Assembly: GCA_964428795.1 (NCBI GenBank)
Contig: CAYRZL010000006.1
Coordinates: 1 to 59,699, forward strand
Length of the DNA: 59,699 bases
Reading direction: 5' to 3'
Source: CAYRZL01 sp964428795
Lineage (GTDB): Bacteria > Bacillota > Clostridia > Lachnospirales > Lachnospiraceae
Shown: positions 1 through 8,124 of the stretch, one piece after another
Numbering within the stretch: the first letter of the stretch is position 1
Layout of the letters: the number at the start of each line of letters is the position of its first letter
The notes under the pieces: model-generated
Told to the model about the DNA's origin: nothing
Database searches by the model: none
Seen by the model: only the letters and a program-made list of their open reading frames with translations
Program-made: the position numbers and the translations under genes

Positions 1-167
1 AAAACTGACAAATCTGTTTTTATATCTTTACGAACTGCTCTATTCATGTTTTAATAAAATAGAAGGAAAAATATAGTAACCGTAAAATGATGTATACATA
101 TACTGTACACAGTTTTATCCGTTTCCGGAAGATGTAACGGATGCAAAAAATGAAGGGAGATGTTTTC

Positions 168-1823
168 ATGAAAACAAACAGAAAACGGATTATAATGATC
201 GCGTTTTTGGCGCTAGTCGTCATATTTGTGATTGTCACCGCATTAACACCCGGGACAGTTGACGACCCTGAAACGTATACGTGCGGGACCTACGCAACCA
301 TATTCGCGCTTCTGCCGCCTGTCGTGGCAATTGCGCTCGCGCTCATTACAAAAGAAGTGTACTCGTCGCTGTTAATCGGTATCATTGTAGGAGCACTGCT
401 CTATGCCAACGGCAATCTGGAGCTAATGGTCAACACAATGTTCTTTAACGAGAGCGGCGGCATGGTGTACAAGCTGGCCGACAGTTGGAACGTGGGCATC
501 CTGATTTTCCTCGTCATGCTTGGAATGCTGGTGGCGTTGATGAATCGTGCCGGCGGTTCCGCAGCTTTCGGAAAATGGGCATCAAAACGAATTAAGACGC
601 GAATCGGGGCGCAGCTGTCCACAATGGTTCTCGGTGTGCTGATCTTTGTCGACGACTATTTCAACTGTCTGACCGTAGGCAGCGTTATGCGTCCGGTGAC
701 AGACAAACACAAGGTTTCACGTGCAAAGCTTTCCTACCTGATCGACGCAACGGCGGCTCCGGTTTGCATTATCGCGCCGATCAGTTCCTGGGCGGCTGCG
801 GTCACATCTTCCGTGCCCGAGGATTCCGGTATTAACGGGTTTGCGGTATTTTTACAGACGATTCCGTATAATCTGTACGCGCTTTTGACGATTGCAATGA
901 TCATTATGATTACTGTAATGCGTCTGGATTACGGTCCGATGCGTACACATGAGCAGAACGCTATCAAGGGCGATCTGTTTACTACCCCCGAACGTCCCTA
1001 TGACGAGAGTGATGAAACAGAGGTGGAGGGACACGGAATCGTGTTGGATCTCGTGCTTCCGGTTATTGTGCTGATTGCCGGATGTATCGTAGGCATGGTT
1101 TATACCGGCGGATTTTTCTCCGGCACCGGCTTTATAGAAGCTTTCGCAAATTCCGACGCTTCGGTAGGCCTGGTTATCGGCGGCTTTATCGGGCTTGTAT
1201 TTACGTTTGTGTACTATATGCTGAGAAATGTCCTTTCTTTCGCACAGTTCACTGAATGCTTCACAGAAGGTTTTAAAGCCATGATAGCGCCCATCCTGAT
1301 TCTGACGATGGCGTGGACGCTCTCCGGAATGACGAATCTTCTCGGTGCAAACGTGTTCGTGGCAAATTTGGTGGCAGGCTCTGCTAATTCCTTCCAGGGA
1401 TTTTTACCGGTCATCATTTTCGCAGTCGCAGCGGGACTGGCTTTCGCGACAGGCACCTCCTGGGGTACGTTTGGAATTTTGATTCCGATTGTTATTGGCG
1501 TATTCCCTTCCGGTACTATGATGGTGATATCTATCTCCGCATGTCTGGCAGGAGCTGTGTGCGGCGACCATTGCTCCCCTATTTCGGATACAACGATTAT
1601 GGCCTCCGCAGGCGGACACTGTCATCATATAAACCATGTTTCCACACAGATACCGTATGCACTGACAGTCGCAGTCATCTGCTGCGTCGGTTATGTGATC
1701 GTGGGTATCTTTAATGCGGCGGGCGCTCTCGGCGCTGCCTGGCTGGCGCTGCCGTTCAGCCTCATTATCCTGTTTGTCGTGCTGCTGTTTATCCGCAAAA
1801 AGCTCGGGCAGGAAGAAATATAG
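168..1823 (+). CDS. Na+/H+ antiporter, NhaC family
   Basis: A polytopic inner-membrane secondary transporter of about 551 residues. Seen: roughly a dozen hydrophobic segments and the conserved GDHCSPISDTT stretch near the C-terminal third, preceded by FATGTSWGTFGIL, both typical of NhaC-type antiporters; the IFVDDYFNCLT segment is another family hallmark. The start at 168 is chosen because a GAAGGGAGA ribosome site lies 7 bases upstream; an in-frame ATG at 141 has none. Known for the family: Na+/H+ or organic-substrate/Na+ exchange (malate/lactate and related substrates also occur), so the substrate is not fixed. It stands alone, ending at a strong terminator. Confidence 0.9.
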   Translation: MKTNRKRIIMIAFLALVVIFVIVTALTPGTVDDPETYTCGTYATIFALLPPVVAIALALITKEVYSSLLIGIIVGALLYANGNLELMVNTMFFNESGGMVYKLADSWNVGILIFLVMLGMLVALMNRAGGSAAFGKWASKRIKTRIGAQLSTMVLGVLIFVDDYFNCLTVGSVMRPVTDKHKVSRAKLSYLIDATAAPVCIIAPISSWAAAVTSSVPEDSGINGFAVFLQTIPYNLYALLTIAMIIMITVMRLDYGPMRTHEQNAIKGDLFTTPERPYDESDETEVEGHGIVLDLVLPVIVLIAGCIVGMVYTGGFFSGTGFIEAFANSDASVGLVIGGFIGLVFTFVYYMLRNVLSFAQFTECFTEGFKAMIAPILILTMAWTLSGMTNLLGANVFVANLVAGSANSFQGFLPVIIFAVAAGLAFATGTSWGTFGILIPIVIGVFPSGTMMVISISACLAGAVCGDHCSPISDTTIMASAGGHCHHINHVSTQIPYALTVAVICCVGYVIVGIFNAAGALGAAWLALPFSLIILFVVLLFIRKKLGQEEI

Positions 1824-1828
1824 TCTAT

Positions 1829-1864
1829 AAAAAAAGAAAGCTCCGCCGGAGCTTTCTTTTTTTG
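1829..1864. terminator. Bidirectional rho-independent terminator
   Basis: The inverted repeat AGAAAGCTCC / GGAGCTTTCT with a 3-base loop is flanked by an A-run on the left and a T-run on the right, so it can end transcription of the antiporter gene on the plus strand and of the minus-strand GIY-YIG gene. Confidence 0.9.
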
Positions 1865-1929
1865 TCCTGATATACATCATCATCGGAATACACCGAGGAA
1901 AACGTCCAGTGTATTGTCGCGGAAAACTT

Positions 1930-2166
1930 TTATGACATCAACTGCTCTTTTTGGGCATGCGTCAGTTTTTTGATCGCCGCCTCCCGTCTCATGGCTTCCT
2001 CCTTGGTGGCAAACTGCTCATAATATACTAATTCCACCGGCCTGCGGCTGCGAGTATACTTGGCGCCTGTTCCGTTATTATGCTGTTCTAGCCGCCGCTT
2101 CAGATTGGTTGTCCACCCCGTATAGAAACTTCCATCTTTGCACTTAACCATATAGGTATAATTCAT
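1930..2166 (-). CDS. GIY-YIG nuclease superfamily protein (YhbQ/UPF0213-like)
   Basis: A small single-domain protein of 78 residues. Seen: the GIY-YIG core as Y-T-Y-M-V near the N-terminus followed by FYTGWTTNLKRRLEQHNNG, then KYTRSRRPVELVYYE and a helical EAMRREAAIKKL segment, which match the UPF0213 subgroup throughout. The start is placed at 2166 because AGGAGAG precedes that ATG; a longer reading frame upstream lacks a ribosome site. Known: members are small DNA-acting or putative nucleic-acid processing proteins with mostly unclear cellular roles. It is not part of an obvious operon. Confidence 0.88.
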   Translation of the reverse strand: MNYTYMVKCKDGSFYTGWTTNLKRRLEQHNNGTGAKYTRSRRPVELVYYEQFATKEEAMRREAAIKKLTHAQKEQLMS

Positions 2167-2289
2167 ACTCTCTCCTGTTCTATGTACCCCCAGTCTGCCG
2201 ATATGCAAACTGCGGGTGGGGCTATCCCCCTTTATTCAAAAGCAGTCGCCGAAAAACTTGTATCTTACTCAGTAGTATAAAATAATTTT

Positions 2290-2340
2290 GTAAAAAAAGC
2301 GACTGCGTATTTTTCGCTCCATACTACAAAATACGCAGTT
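2290..2340 (-). terminator. Terminator of the spoIIQ-like gene, with an overlapping alternative stem
   Basis: On the minus strand the 12-bp stem ACTGCGTATTTT / AAAATACGCAGT is followed by CGC and seven T. The base of this stem also overlaps a GCGACTGC that can pair with AGCAGTCGC at 2241-2249, so two mutually exclusive hairpins can be drawn. Confidence 0.75.
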
Positions 2341-2359
2341 TCAGGGAAAAGGTTCCCGC

Positions 2360-3190
2360 TCAGGCGCCGTTATTATCTTGTTCCAGATAAATCATAGGAT
2401 TTAAGGGTTCTCCATTCATGTTGATCTGAAAATACAGATTACATCCCTCTTTTACAAAATATTTTGTGGGTTCACTTAAATATCCGATGGTTTGTCCGGC
2501 CTCCAGATAATCACCCATCTCACATTCCAGCTCTTTTAACTGTCCATACACAGCCTGGTATCCGTCACCCATATCCATAATCACAACGCAGCCGGTCACC
2601 TCGTTGGTAAATATATCGATAACCTGACCTGCACATGCAGACACCACAGGGTCGTTGATTTCACCCTGTATCATAATGGCCGGGTTGCTGCGATATTGAT
2701 CCAATGTAAAAAAATAAATGGTTCGATCCATACTATAATCCATAATTACATTTCCTGAAACGGGCCAGAGCAATGCCCCTTCCCCCGGGAAGTGAAGGGC
2801 TGCTATGGGATCTTCCACCTGCATTTCCGGATCCTCCGGATAGATTTCCTCCAGAACAGCTTTCGTTTCTTCAGATCCCGCAGTCTCATTTTCTGCCTCT
2901 GCCACATCCTTTGCGGAAACATCGTCCGCTGCTCCGGTCAGTATATTATTTCCCCCCTGATCATCCTTATCTTCCGAAATATTTGTGGTCTGATCCGCCA
3001 TCGTCTCGACCTCTTTTTGTGCATCGTCCGCCAGATAATAGGCCGGCGGTTCCTTGTTTGTATCGTCAGCATCCGCTTTCTTATCCCGATAACCCATACC
3101 AGCCATTGCCACTACCGCAATCAGCGCCAGCAGTCCGGCTATCACATAAGACTTTTGTTTCCAGATAAAAAATCCGTCTTTCTTTTTCAT
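2360..3190 (-). CDS. SpoIIQ-like degenerate LytM/M23 protein
   Basis: A membrane-anchored extracytoplasmic protein of about 276 residues. Seen: one N-terminal transmembrane helix (VIAGLLALIAVVAMAGMG), an acidic low-complexity linker, then an M23/LytM-like C-terminal domain (PVSGNVIMDYSMD ... GQVIDIFTNEVTGCVVIMDMG ... NPMIYL). The zinc ligands expected in an active M23 peptidase are missing: Asn-Pro-Ala stands where the first His motif should be, and NLYFQI replaces HLHFEI. B. subtilis SpoIIQ is likewise inactive and forms the mother cell-forespore channel with SpoIIIAH. The neighbour is spoIID, which fits a sporulation role. The start is set at 3190 because GGAGG lies 8 bases before it. The exact orthology to SpoIIQ is inferred. 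Confidence 0.78.
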   Translation of the reverse strand: MKKKDGFFIWKQKSYVIAGLLALIAVVAMAGMGYRDKKADADDTNKEPPAYYLADDAQKEVETMADQTTNISEDKDDQGGNNILTGAADDVSAKDVAEAENETAGSEETKAVLEEIYPEDPEMQVEDPIAALHFPGEGALLWPVSGNVIMDYSMDRTIYFFTLDQYRSNPAIMIQGEINDPVVSACAGQVIDIFTNEVTGCVVIMDMGDGYQAVYGQLKELECEMGDYLEAGQTIGYLSEPTKYFVKEGCNLYFQINMNGEPLNPMIYLEQDNNGA

Positions 3191-3252
3191 ACCAGCATCC
3201 TCCATTTTCGTTTGCTGGTAGTAGTTTTCCCGCTTTTTTCCAGTTTATACAG

Positions 3253-4182
3253 CTATGGATATGTTTCCAGTTCCACATCAGAATAGTAATAATGCAAAAT
3301 CTCTTCACAGCTTTTTCCCTCTTTTGCCAGTTCATTTGCCCCATGCTGGCTGAGTCCAAATCCGTGCCCCTGACCTTTCACCAGCACACGCATCTGGCCC
3401 TCTGATTCTGCGATATAAAAGCAGGCGGATGGCAGCTCCAAAGCATTTCTTATTTCCTCACCGGACACAGTCATGCCGCCGCAGGAAATCCCTGTAACAT
3501 AGCCGGCAGAATCCCTGCCTGTTATTTTCAACTCACTTACCCATTCATCCGCACTCATCTGTATTTCTCCCGTCTGAGCACCCTCTGCCTCCTTCTGACT
3601 CTCTTCCTTTGACGAAAATAACGTCTCCGTCTTTTGCATCAGCGCTTCTTTATCAAAAAAAATAACCGTAATATAATCTGCTGACCGGATATCCGCAGCG
3701 CTGTCCACACTCACCAGCCAGCCCTTGTCCTCCTGTCCGGGTACCTCTGCGGCACTCCGCGTCCTCCCACCGCTCACACTGTGGAATGCAGCATCTATCA
3801 GGGTACCTTCCTGCACGAGCACCTGATTCGCTGTCTCAGAGATGGCTTTTTGCACCTTCTCCATATATTCCGGATAAGCTTCTCCCCAGATTTCTGCCAA
3901 TTCTTCTCCCGAAAAAGCCTCCGGTGCAGCTACATTTTCCACATTTTCACTGCGGCATAAATTTGTTCGAGCAATGATCGCCTGTGCTTTCATCGCCTCC
4001 GGCTCACTTTCCATAGAAATTTCTTTTGCCAGTATACCGGTCAGTTGCTCAAGATGTCTGTCCTTTTCTTCGGTCAGCTTCGGCACTTCCGTCTCTCCCC
4101 TCTGCATCATCATCGTGACCAAATAGGGCAGAAAAAATATAAAAATAAGGGCGGCAACACATAATTTCAACTTTTCTTTCAT
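3253..4182 (-). CDS. spoIID: Stage II sporulation protein D
   Basis: A membrane-bound lytic transglycosylase of 309 residues that acts with SpoIIM/SpoIIP in septal peptidoglycan removal during engulfment. Seen: an N-terminal transmembrane segment (LCVAALIFIFFLPYLV), the SpoIID-type core with EPEAMKAQAIIARTN, the FHSVSGGRTRSAAEVPG segment and the C-terminal GQGHGFGLSQHGANELAKEG signature. The length is close to the usual 330 or so residues. It sits 62 bases upstream of the SpoIIQ-like gene in the same direction, and is preceded by rsmA with a 50-base gap. The ribosome site is weak. Confidence 0.93.
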   Translation of the reverse strand: MKEKLKLCVAALIFIFFLPYLVTMMMQRGETEVPKLTEEKDRHLEQLTGILAKEISMESEPEAMKAQAIIARTNLCRSENVENVAAPEAFSGEELAEIWGEAYPEYMEKVQKAISETANQVLVQEGTLIDAAFHSVSGGRTRSAAEVPGQEDKGWLVSVDSAADIRSADYITVIFFDKEALMQKTETLFSSKEESQKEAEGAQTGEIQMSADEWVSELKITGRDSAGYVTGISCGGMTVSGEEIRNALELPSACFYIAESEGQMRVLVKGQGHGFGLSQHGANELAKEGKSCEEILHYYYSDVELETYP

Positions 4183-4232
4183 GTGAAACTATATGCTGCT
4201 GCCCTTTTATTCAGACACAAAAAATGCTTTCC

Positions 4233-5105
4233 TTATTTCTTTTGTGCTTCCAATATCAGATTGCTCAGGTTTGCAAACTCTTCTAATGTCAATGCCTCAC
4301 CACGCACATTCAGCGGTTTTCCCAAGTCTGTAATGCATTGTTCCAACGTCTCTTTATCCAGAGAAAATCCCCCGGCATTTTTCAGTCCGTTTACCAGGGT
4401 CTTTCTCCGCTGATTAAAAGATGCCCGGATAATCTGAAACATCAAATGTTCATCCTTTACCTCCACTACAGGCTGCTCATGCCTTGTAAGCCGAATGACC
4501 GCAGAACCCACATTTGGTCTTGGAATAAAACAGTTTGGCGGAACCTGAGCCACAATCTCCGGTTTTGCATAATATTGCACAGCCAGAGACAGCGCTCCAT
4601 ACTCTTTGCTGCCCGGTCCCGTTTTCATCCGGTCTGCCACTTCCTTCTGCACCATAATCGTAATACTCTCCAGCGGTACATGGCTCTCGAACAAGCCCAT
4701 GATAATTGGCGTGGTAATATAATAAGGCAGATTCGCCACCACCTTTATCGGCCGCCCGCCATTTTTTTCCTCTGCCAGTCCACGAATATCCACTTTGAGT
4801 ATATCCTCATTGAGAATATCCACATTATCGTAAGAGGCAAGGGTCTCCTTTAAGATCGGAATCAAGGCACGGTCCACCTCCACCGCTGTCACAGTTCTCG
4901 CCCGCTCGCACAGGTACTGGGTCATCGTGCCGATTCCCGGTCCGATCTCCAGCACAAAGTCCTCCTTTGTCACTCCCGCCGCATCCATAATTTTTTCCAG
5001 CACATGGGGATCAATCAGGAAGTTTTGTCCGAATTTCTTCTGAAATTGAAACTGGTGTTTCTGAATCACATCAATGGTGTTTTGCGGTATTCCCAATGTA
5101 GGCAT
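4233..5105 (-). CDS. rsmA: 16S rRNA (adenine1518/1519-N6)-dimethyltransferase
   Basis: KsgA/RsmA dimethylates A1518 and A1519 of 16S rRNA using S-adenosylmethionine. Seen: KKFGQNFLIDPHVLEKIM, the SAM-binding VLEIGPGIGTMTQYL, the acidic VEVDRALIP and the catalytic VANLPYYITTPII (NLPY) motif, then PPNCFIPRPNVGSAVIRL and the C-terminal helical domain. At 290 residues it has the usual length. The start at 5105 follows AAAGGAGC; the frame is open further upstream into a palindromic repeat, but that part is unlikely to be translated. It follows tatD in the typical metG-tatD-rsmA order. Confidence 0.96.
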   Translation of the reverse strand: MPTLGIPQNTIDVIQKHQFQFQKKFGQNFLIDPHVLEKIMDAAGVTKEDFVLEIGPGIGTMTQYLCERARTVTAVEVDRALIPILKETLASYDNVDILNEDILKVDIRGLAEEKNGGRPIKVVANLPYYITTPIIMGLFESHVPLESITIMVQKEVADRMKTGPGSKEYGALSLAVQYYAKPEIVAQVPPNCFIPRPNVGSAVIRLTRHEQPVVEVKDEHLMFQIIRASFNQRRKTLVNGLKNAGGFSLDKETLEQCITDLGKPLNVRGEALTLEEFANLSNLILEAQKK

Positions 5106-5134
5106 ATTTGCTCCTTTACCTTTATAATCCAAGA

Positions 5135-5209
5135 ATGTGCTGCCGAAAAAATACCGACTCGATGGAACTACGTTCCTTAGCCTCGCCTTATATTTCTTCG
5201 GCAGCACAT
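5135..5209. repeat. Long imperfect palindrome between tatD and rsmA
   Basis: Arms at 5135-5153 and 5191-5209 are inverted copies with one mismatch in 19 bases. The 37-base loop contains a second, smaller hairpin (GGAAC/GTTCC around 5164-5176). It looks like a dispersed palindromic element or a structured intergenic RNA rather than a simple terminator, because no T-run directly follows the outer stem on either strand. Confidence 0.6.
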
Positions 5210-5248
5210 GCATCTGTTTACTGCCAATCTACATAATTCTACATAATT

Positions 5249-6022
5249 TTACATAATTCGATAAAACCGTCTTGCATTGCATTCGGTGATCTCTATTACT
5301 TCCTCCGCAGTCATCTCCCGAAGGGATGCGATCTGCTCCACTACATAGGGCAGATACAGGGAGGAATTGCGTTTCCCCCGATACGGAACGGGAGACAGAT
5401 ACGGGCAATCTGTTTCCAGAAGCATATGCTCCATCGGAATCACTGCAGCTACTTCTTTCAGTTTTTTCGCATTATTGAACGTCACCACACCGCCGATCCC
5501 GATATAATAGCCCATTTTCACATATTCCATTGCCAGTTCTTTGGAATAGGAAAAGCAGTGGATCACACCCGGGATTCCTTCTGCATGAGCTTCCTTCATC
5601 ATTTTTAAGGTATCCTCCGCTGCATCTCTGGAATGTATGATCACAGGCAGGTTTGCTTCTCTTGCAAGATCAAGCTGTCTGCGAAACCACACCTTCTGTA
5701 ACTCCCGGACCTCCGGTTCTTTGTCCCAGTAATAGTCCAGTCCTATCTCACCCACAGCCACTACCTTTGGATGTGACAACTGATCCCTCAACCACGCAAA
5801 GGTCGTCTCATCCAAGCAGGCAATATCACTTGGATGCACGCCCGCCGCCGCATATATAAAATCATACGCTTCAGCTAATGCGATACTGTCCGCTGTAGCA
5901 TGTATGTCAGATCCCACGTTGACAATATAACCGATTCCGTTTTCACGCATAGAAGACAGGAGCAGATCCCTGTCTTCCGAAAATTTCTCATCATTATAAT
6001 GTGCATGACTGTCAAAAATCAT
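5249..6022 (-). CDS. tatD: TatD family metal-dependent hydrolase
   Basis: A TIM-barrel amidohydrolase-type DNase of 257 residues. Seen: the N-terminal metal motif FDSHAHYNDEKF (HxH), the GEIGLDYYWD motif with the metal-bridging Glu, PVIIHSRDA, GVIHCFSYS and LLETDCPYLSP, in the order of TatD proteins. The ATG at 6022 lies one base after the metG stop (TGA T ATG), which suggests translational coupling; a GTG six codons upstream is also possible. Known: TatD enzymes are 3'-5' exonucleases implicated in DNA repair and quality control. Confidence 0.94.
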   Translation of the reverse strand: MIFDSHAHYNDEKFSEDRDLLLSSMRENGIGYIVNVGSDIHATADSIALAEAYDFIYAAAGVHPSDIACLDETTFAWLRDQLSHPKVVAVGEIGLDYYWDKEPEVRELQKVWFRRQLDLAREANLPVIIHSRDAAEDTLKMMKEAHAEGIPGVIHCFSYSKELAMEYVKMGYYIGIGGVVTFNNAKKLKEVAAVIPMEHMLLETDCPYLSPVPYRGKRNSSLYLPYVVEQIASLREMTAEEVIEITECNARRFYRIM

Positions 6023-6023
6023 A

Positions 6024-7997
6024 TCAGCATACCTCTGCACCGGGTGGCATATCCTTCTCCGGCGTCATCAACGCAAGGCTGCCTTCTGCATCCTCCGCAC
6101 ACAGCAGCATGCCTTCTGAGAGAACTCCCGCCAGTTTTGCAGGCTTTAAGTTCACCAGCACCAGCACCTTTTTCCCTACCATCTCCTCTGCGGAGTAATA
6201 TTTTTTGATACCGGATACGATTTGTTTCACCTGACTTCCAATCTTTACCTGGGAACAAAGAAGCTTTTTGGATTTTTTCACTTCCTCACAGGCAATGATC
6301 TCACCTATCTGAAACTGCATTTTCATAAAGTCGTCGTAGGTAATTTCATCTTTCGGTTCGATGTCGATAACATCCTCCTGCGCGGCTTCCTCTGCTGCCG
6401 ACTCCTCTTCCACGATTGGATGAAGCTCTTCTACTCTTGCAAGCACCTCCTTGATATCAAGACGGGCGAAGAGAATCTCTGGTTTTTCTGTTACTTTTGT
6501 TCCATCCTCATACAAGCCAAACTGATCCAACACATCAAACTCTCTCACACTGCCATTTACCTGTGCAAGAATTTTTTCTGAGGTTTCCGGCAGAAAACTC
6601 TGGAGCAGATTTGCACCGATGCAAATGCTCTCTACCAGATTATAAAGAACGGTAGCCAGCCGACCCTTCTTTGTCTCATCCTTTGCCAATGCCCAAGGCG
6701 TCGTCTCATCAATGTATTTATTGCAGCGTTTAAACAGATTAAAAACCTCCGTGATGGCATCAGCCACACGCAGTACCTCCATCTTCTCCGCAACCTTACC
6801 CGCTGCTTCTGTCACTACGCACTTAAAATCATCATCCACCGGCTCACAGACACCAGCATTTCTCACTACACCGCCAAAATATTTATTGCTCATGGAGATG
6901 GTTCTGTTTACCAGATTGCCCAACGTATTTGCCAGATCAGAATTTAACCGCTCCACCAGCAGCTCCCAGGAAATTACACCATCATTATCAAAAGGCATCT
7001 CATGCAGCAGGAAATAACGAACAGCATCCACGCCAAAGAAATCCACCAATTCATCTGCATAAAGAACGTTTCCTTTGGATTTACTCATCTTACCGTCCCC
7101 CTGCAGCAGCCATGGATGTCCAAAAACCTGCTTCGGCAGCGGAAGATCAAGAGCCATCAAAAAGATGGGCCAGTAGATCGTATGGAAACGGATAATATCT
7201 TTCCCGATCAGATGCAGATCCGCAGGCCAGTTTTTATTGAACAGTTCTGTGGAGCTGCCATCCGCATCATATCCGATTTTTGTAATGTAATTGGTCAACG
7301 CATCCAGCCACACATATACGACATGCTTCGGGTCGAAATCCACCGGTATACCCCAGGTAAAAGAAGTTCTGGACACGCACAGATCCTGCAATCCCGGAAG
7401 CAGGAAGTTATTCATCATCTCGTTTTTGCGGGACACAGGCTGAATAAACTCCGGGTGTGTATTGATATGCTCGATCAGACGGTCTGCATACTTACTCATT
7501 TTGAAGAAATATGCCTCCTCCTTCGCAGGCTGCACCTCTCTTCCGCAATCCGGACATTTGCCATCCACTAACTGAGATTCTGTAAAGAAGGACTCACAGG
7601 GGGTACAATACATCCCCTCATAGTATCCCTTATAAATATCCCCCTGATCATAAAGCCTTTTAAATATCTTCTGCACCTGCTTCTCATGATCCGCATCTGT
7701 GGTACGGACAAAATTATCATAAGAAGCATTCATCATATCCCAGATTTTTTTCACTTCCCCAGCCACATTATCCACAAACTCTTTCGGAGTAATTCCGGCT
7801 GCCTCTGCCTTTAACTCAATTTTCTGACCGTGCTCATCGGTACCCGTCTGAAAATAAACGTCATAACCCTGACGACGTTTAAAACGGGCGATACTGTCCG
7901 CCAAAACGATCTCGTAAGTATTTCCGATATGCGGCTTGCCGGATGTGTAAGCAATCGCTGTCGTCATATAATATTTTTTTCTACATTTTTCACACAT
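6024..7997 (-). CDS. metG: Methionyl-tRNA synthetase
   Basis: Charges tRNA-Met in the cytoplasm. Seen: the class I HIGH motif as KPHIG near residue 19, the four-cysteine zinc knuckle (CTPC ... CPDC), the KMSKS motif as GKMSKSKGN, a helical anticodon-binding domain, and a C-terminal EMAP-II-like tRNA-binding domain (FQIGEIIACEEVKKSKKLL ... NLKPAKLAGVLSEGMLLCA). The length is about 657 residues, as usual for the long bacterial form. The start at 7997 follows GGGAGG; the frame extends upstream through a leader hairpin that resembles a T-box terminator. It is coupled to tatD downstream. Confidence 0.96.
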   Translation of the reverse strand: MCEKCRKKYYMTTAIAYTSGKPHIGNTYEIVLADSIARFKRRQGYDVYFQTGTDEHGQKIELKAEAAGITPKEFVDNVAGEVKKIWDMMNASYDNFVRTTDADHEKQVQKIFKRLYDQGDIYKGYYEGMYCTPCESFFTESQLVDGKCPDCGREVQPAKEEAYFFKMSKYADRLIEHINTHPEFIQPVSRKNEMMNNFLLPGLQDLCVSRTSFTWGIPVDFDPKHVVYVWLDALTNYITKIGYDADGSSTELFNKNWPADLHLIGKDIIRFHTIYWPIFLMALDLPLPKQVFGHPWLLQGDGKMSKSKGNVLYADELVDFFGVDAVRYFLLHEMPFDNDGVISWELLVERLNSDLANTLGNLVNRTISMSNKYFGGVVRNAGVCEPVDDDFKCVVTEAAGKVAEKMEVLRVADAITEVFNLFKRCNKYIDETTPWALAKDETKKGRLATVLYNLVESICIGANLLQSFLPETSEKILAQVNGSVREFDVLDQFGLYEDGTKVTEKPEILFARLDIKEVLARVEELHPIVEEESAAEEAAQEDVIDIEPKDEITYDDFMKMQFQIGEIIACEEVKKSKKLLCSQVKIGSQVKQIVSGIKKYYSAEEMVGKKVLVLVNLKPAKLAGVLSEGMLLCAEDAEGSLALMTPEKDMPPGAEVC

Positions 7998-8020
7998 ATA
8001 TTTTCCTCCCGAAATGCGCA

Positions 8021-8052
8021 GAAAGTCCCGTCCCCTAAACTGAGGACGAGAC
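8021..8052 (-). promoter_or_regulatory. T-box-terminator-like hairpin in the metG leader
   Basis: On the minus strand the stem GTCTCGTCC / GGACGGGAC (one G-T pair) is followed by TTTC, 24 bases upstream of the metG start. The same nine-base stem sequence forms the terminator of the tyrS T-box leader at 32910-32943. No T-box motif or specifier stem is visible upstream within the roughly 70 bases before the next gene, so this may be a T-box remnant or a chance likeness. Confidence 0.4.
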
Positions 8053-8124
8053 GCCTTCTTCATTTTATTTGTAATCTTTCATATACTTCGTACTCTATTG
8101 TAACTGTTCTGAACCCCCTCGCCT

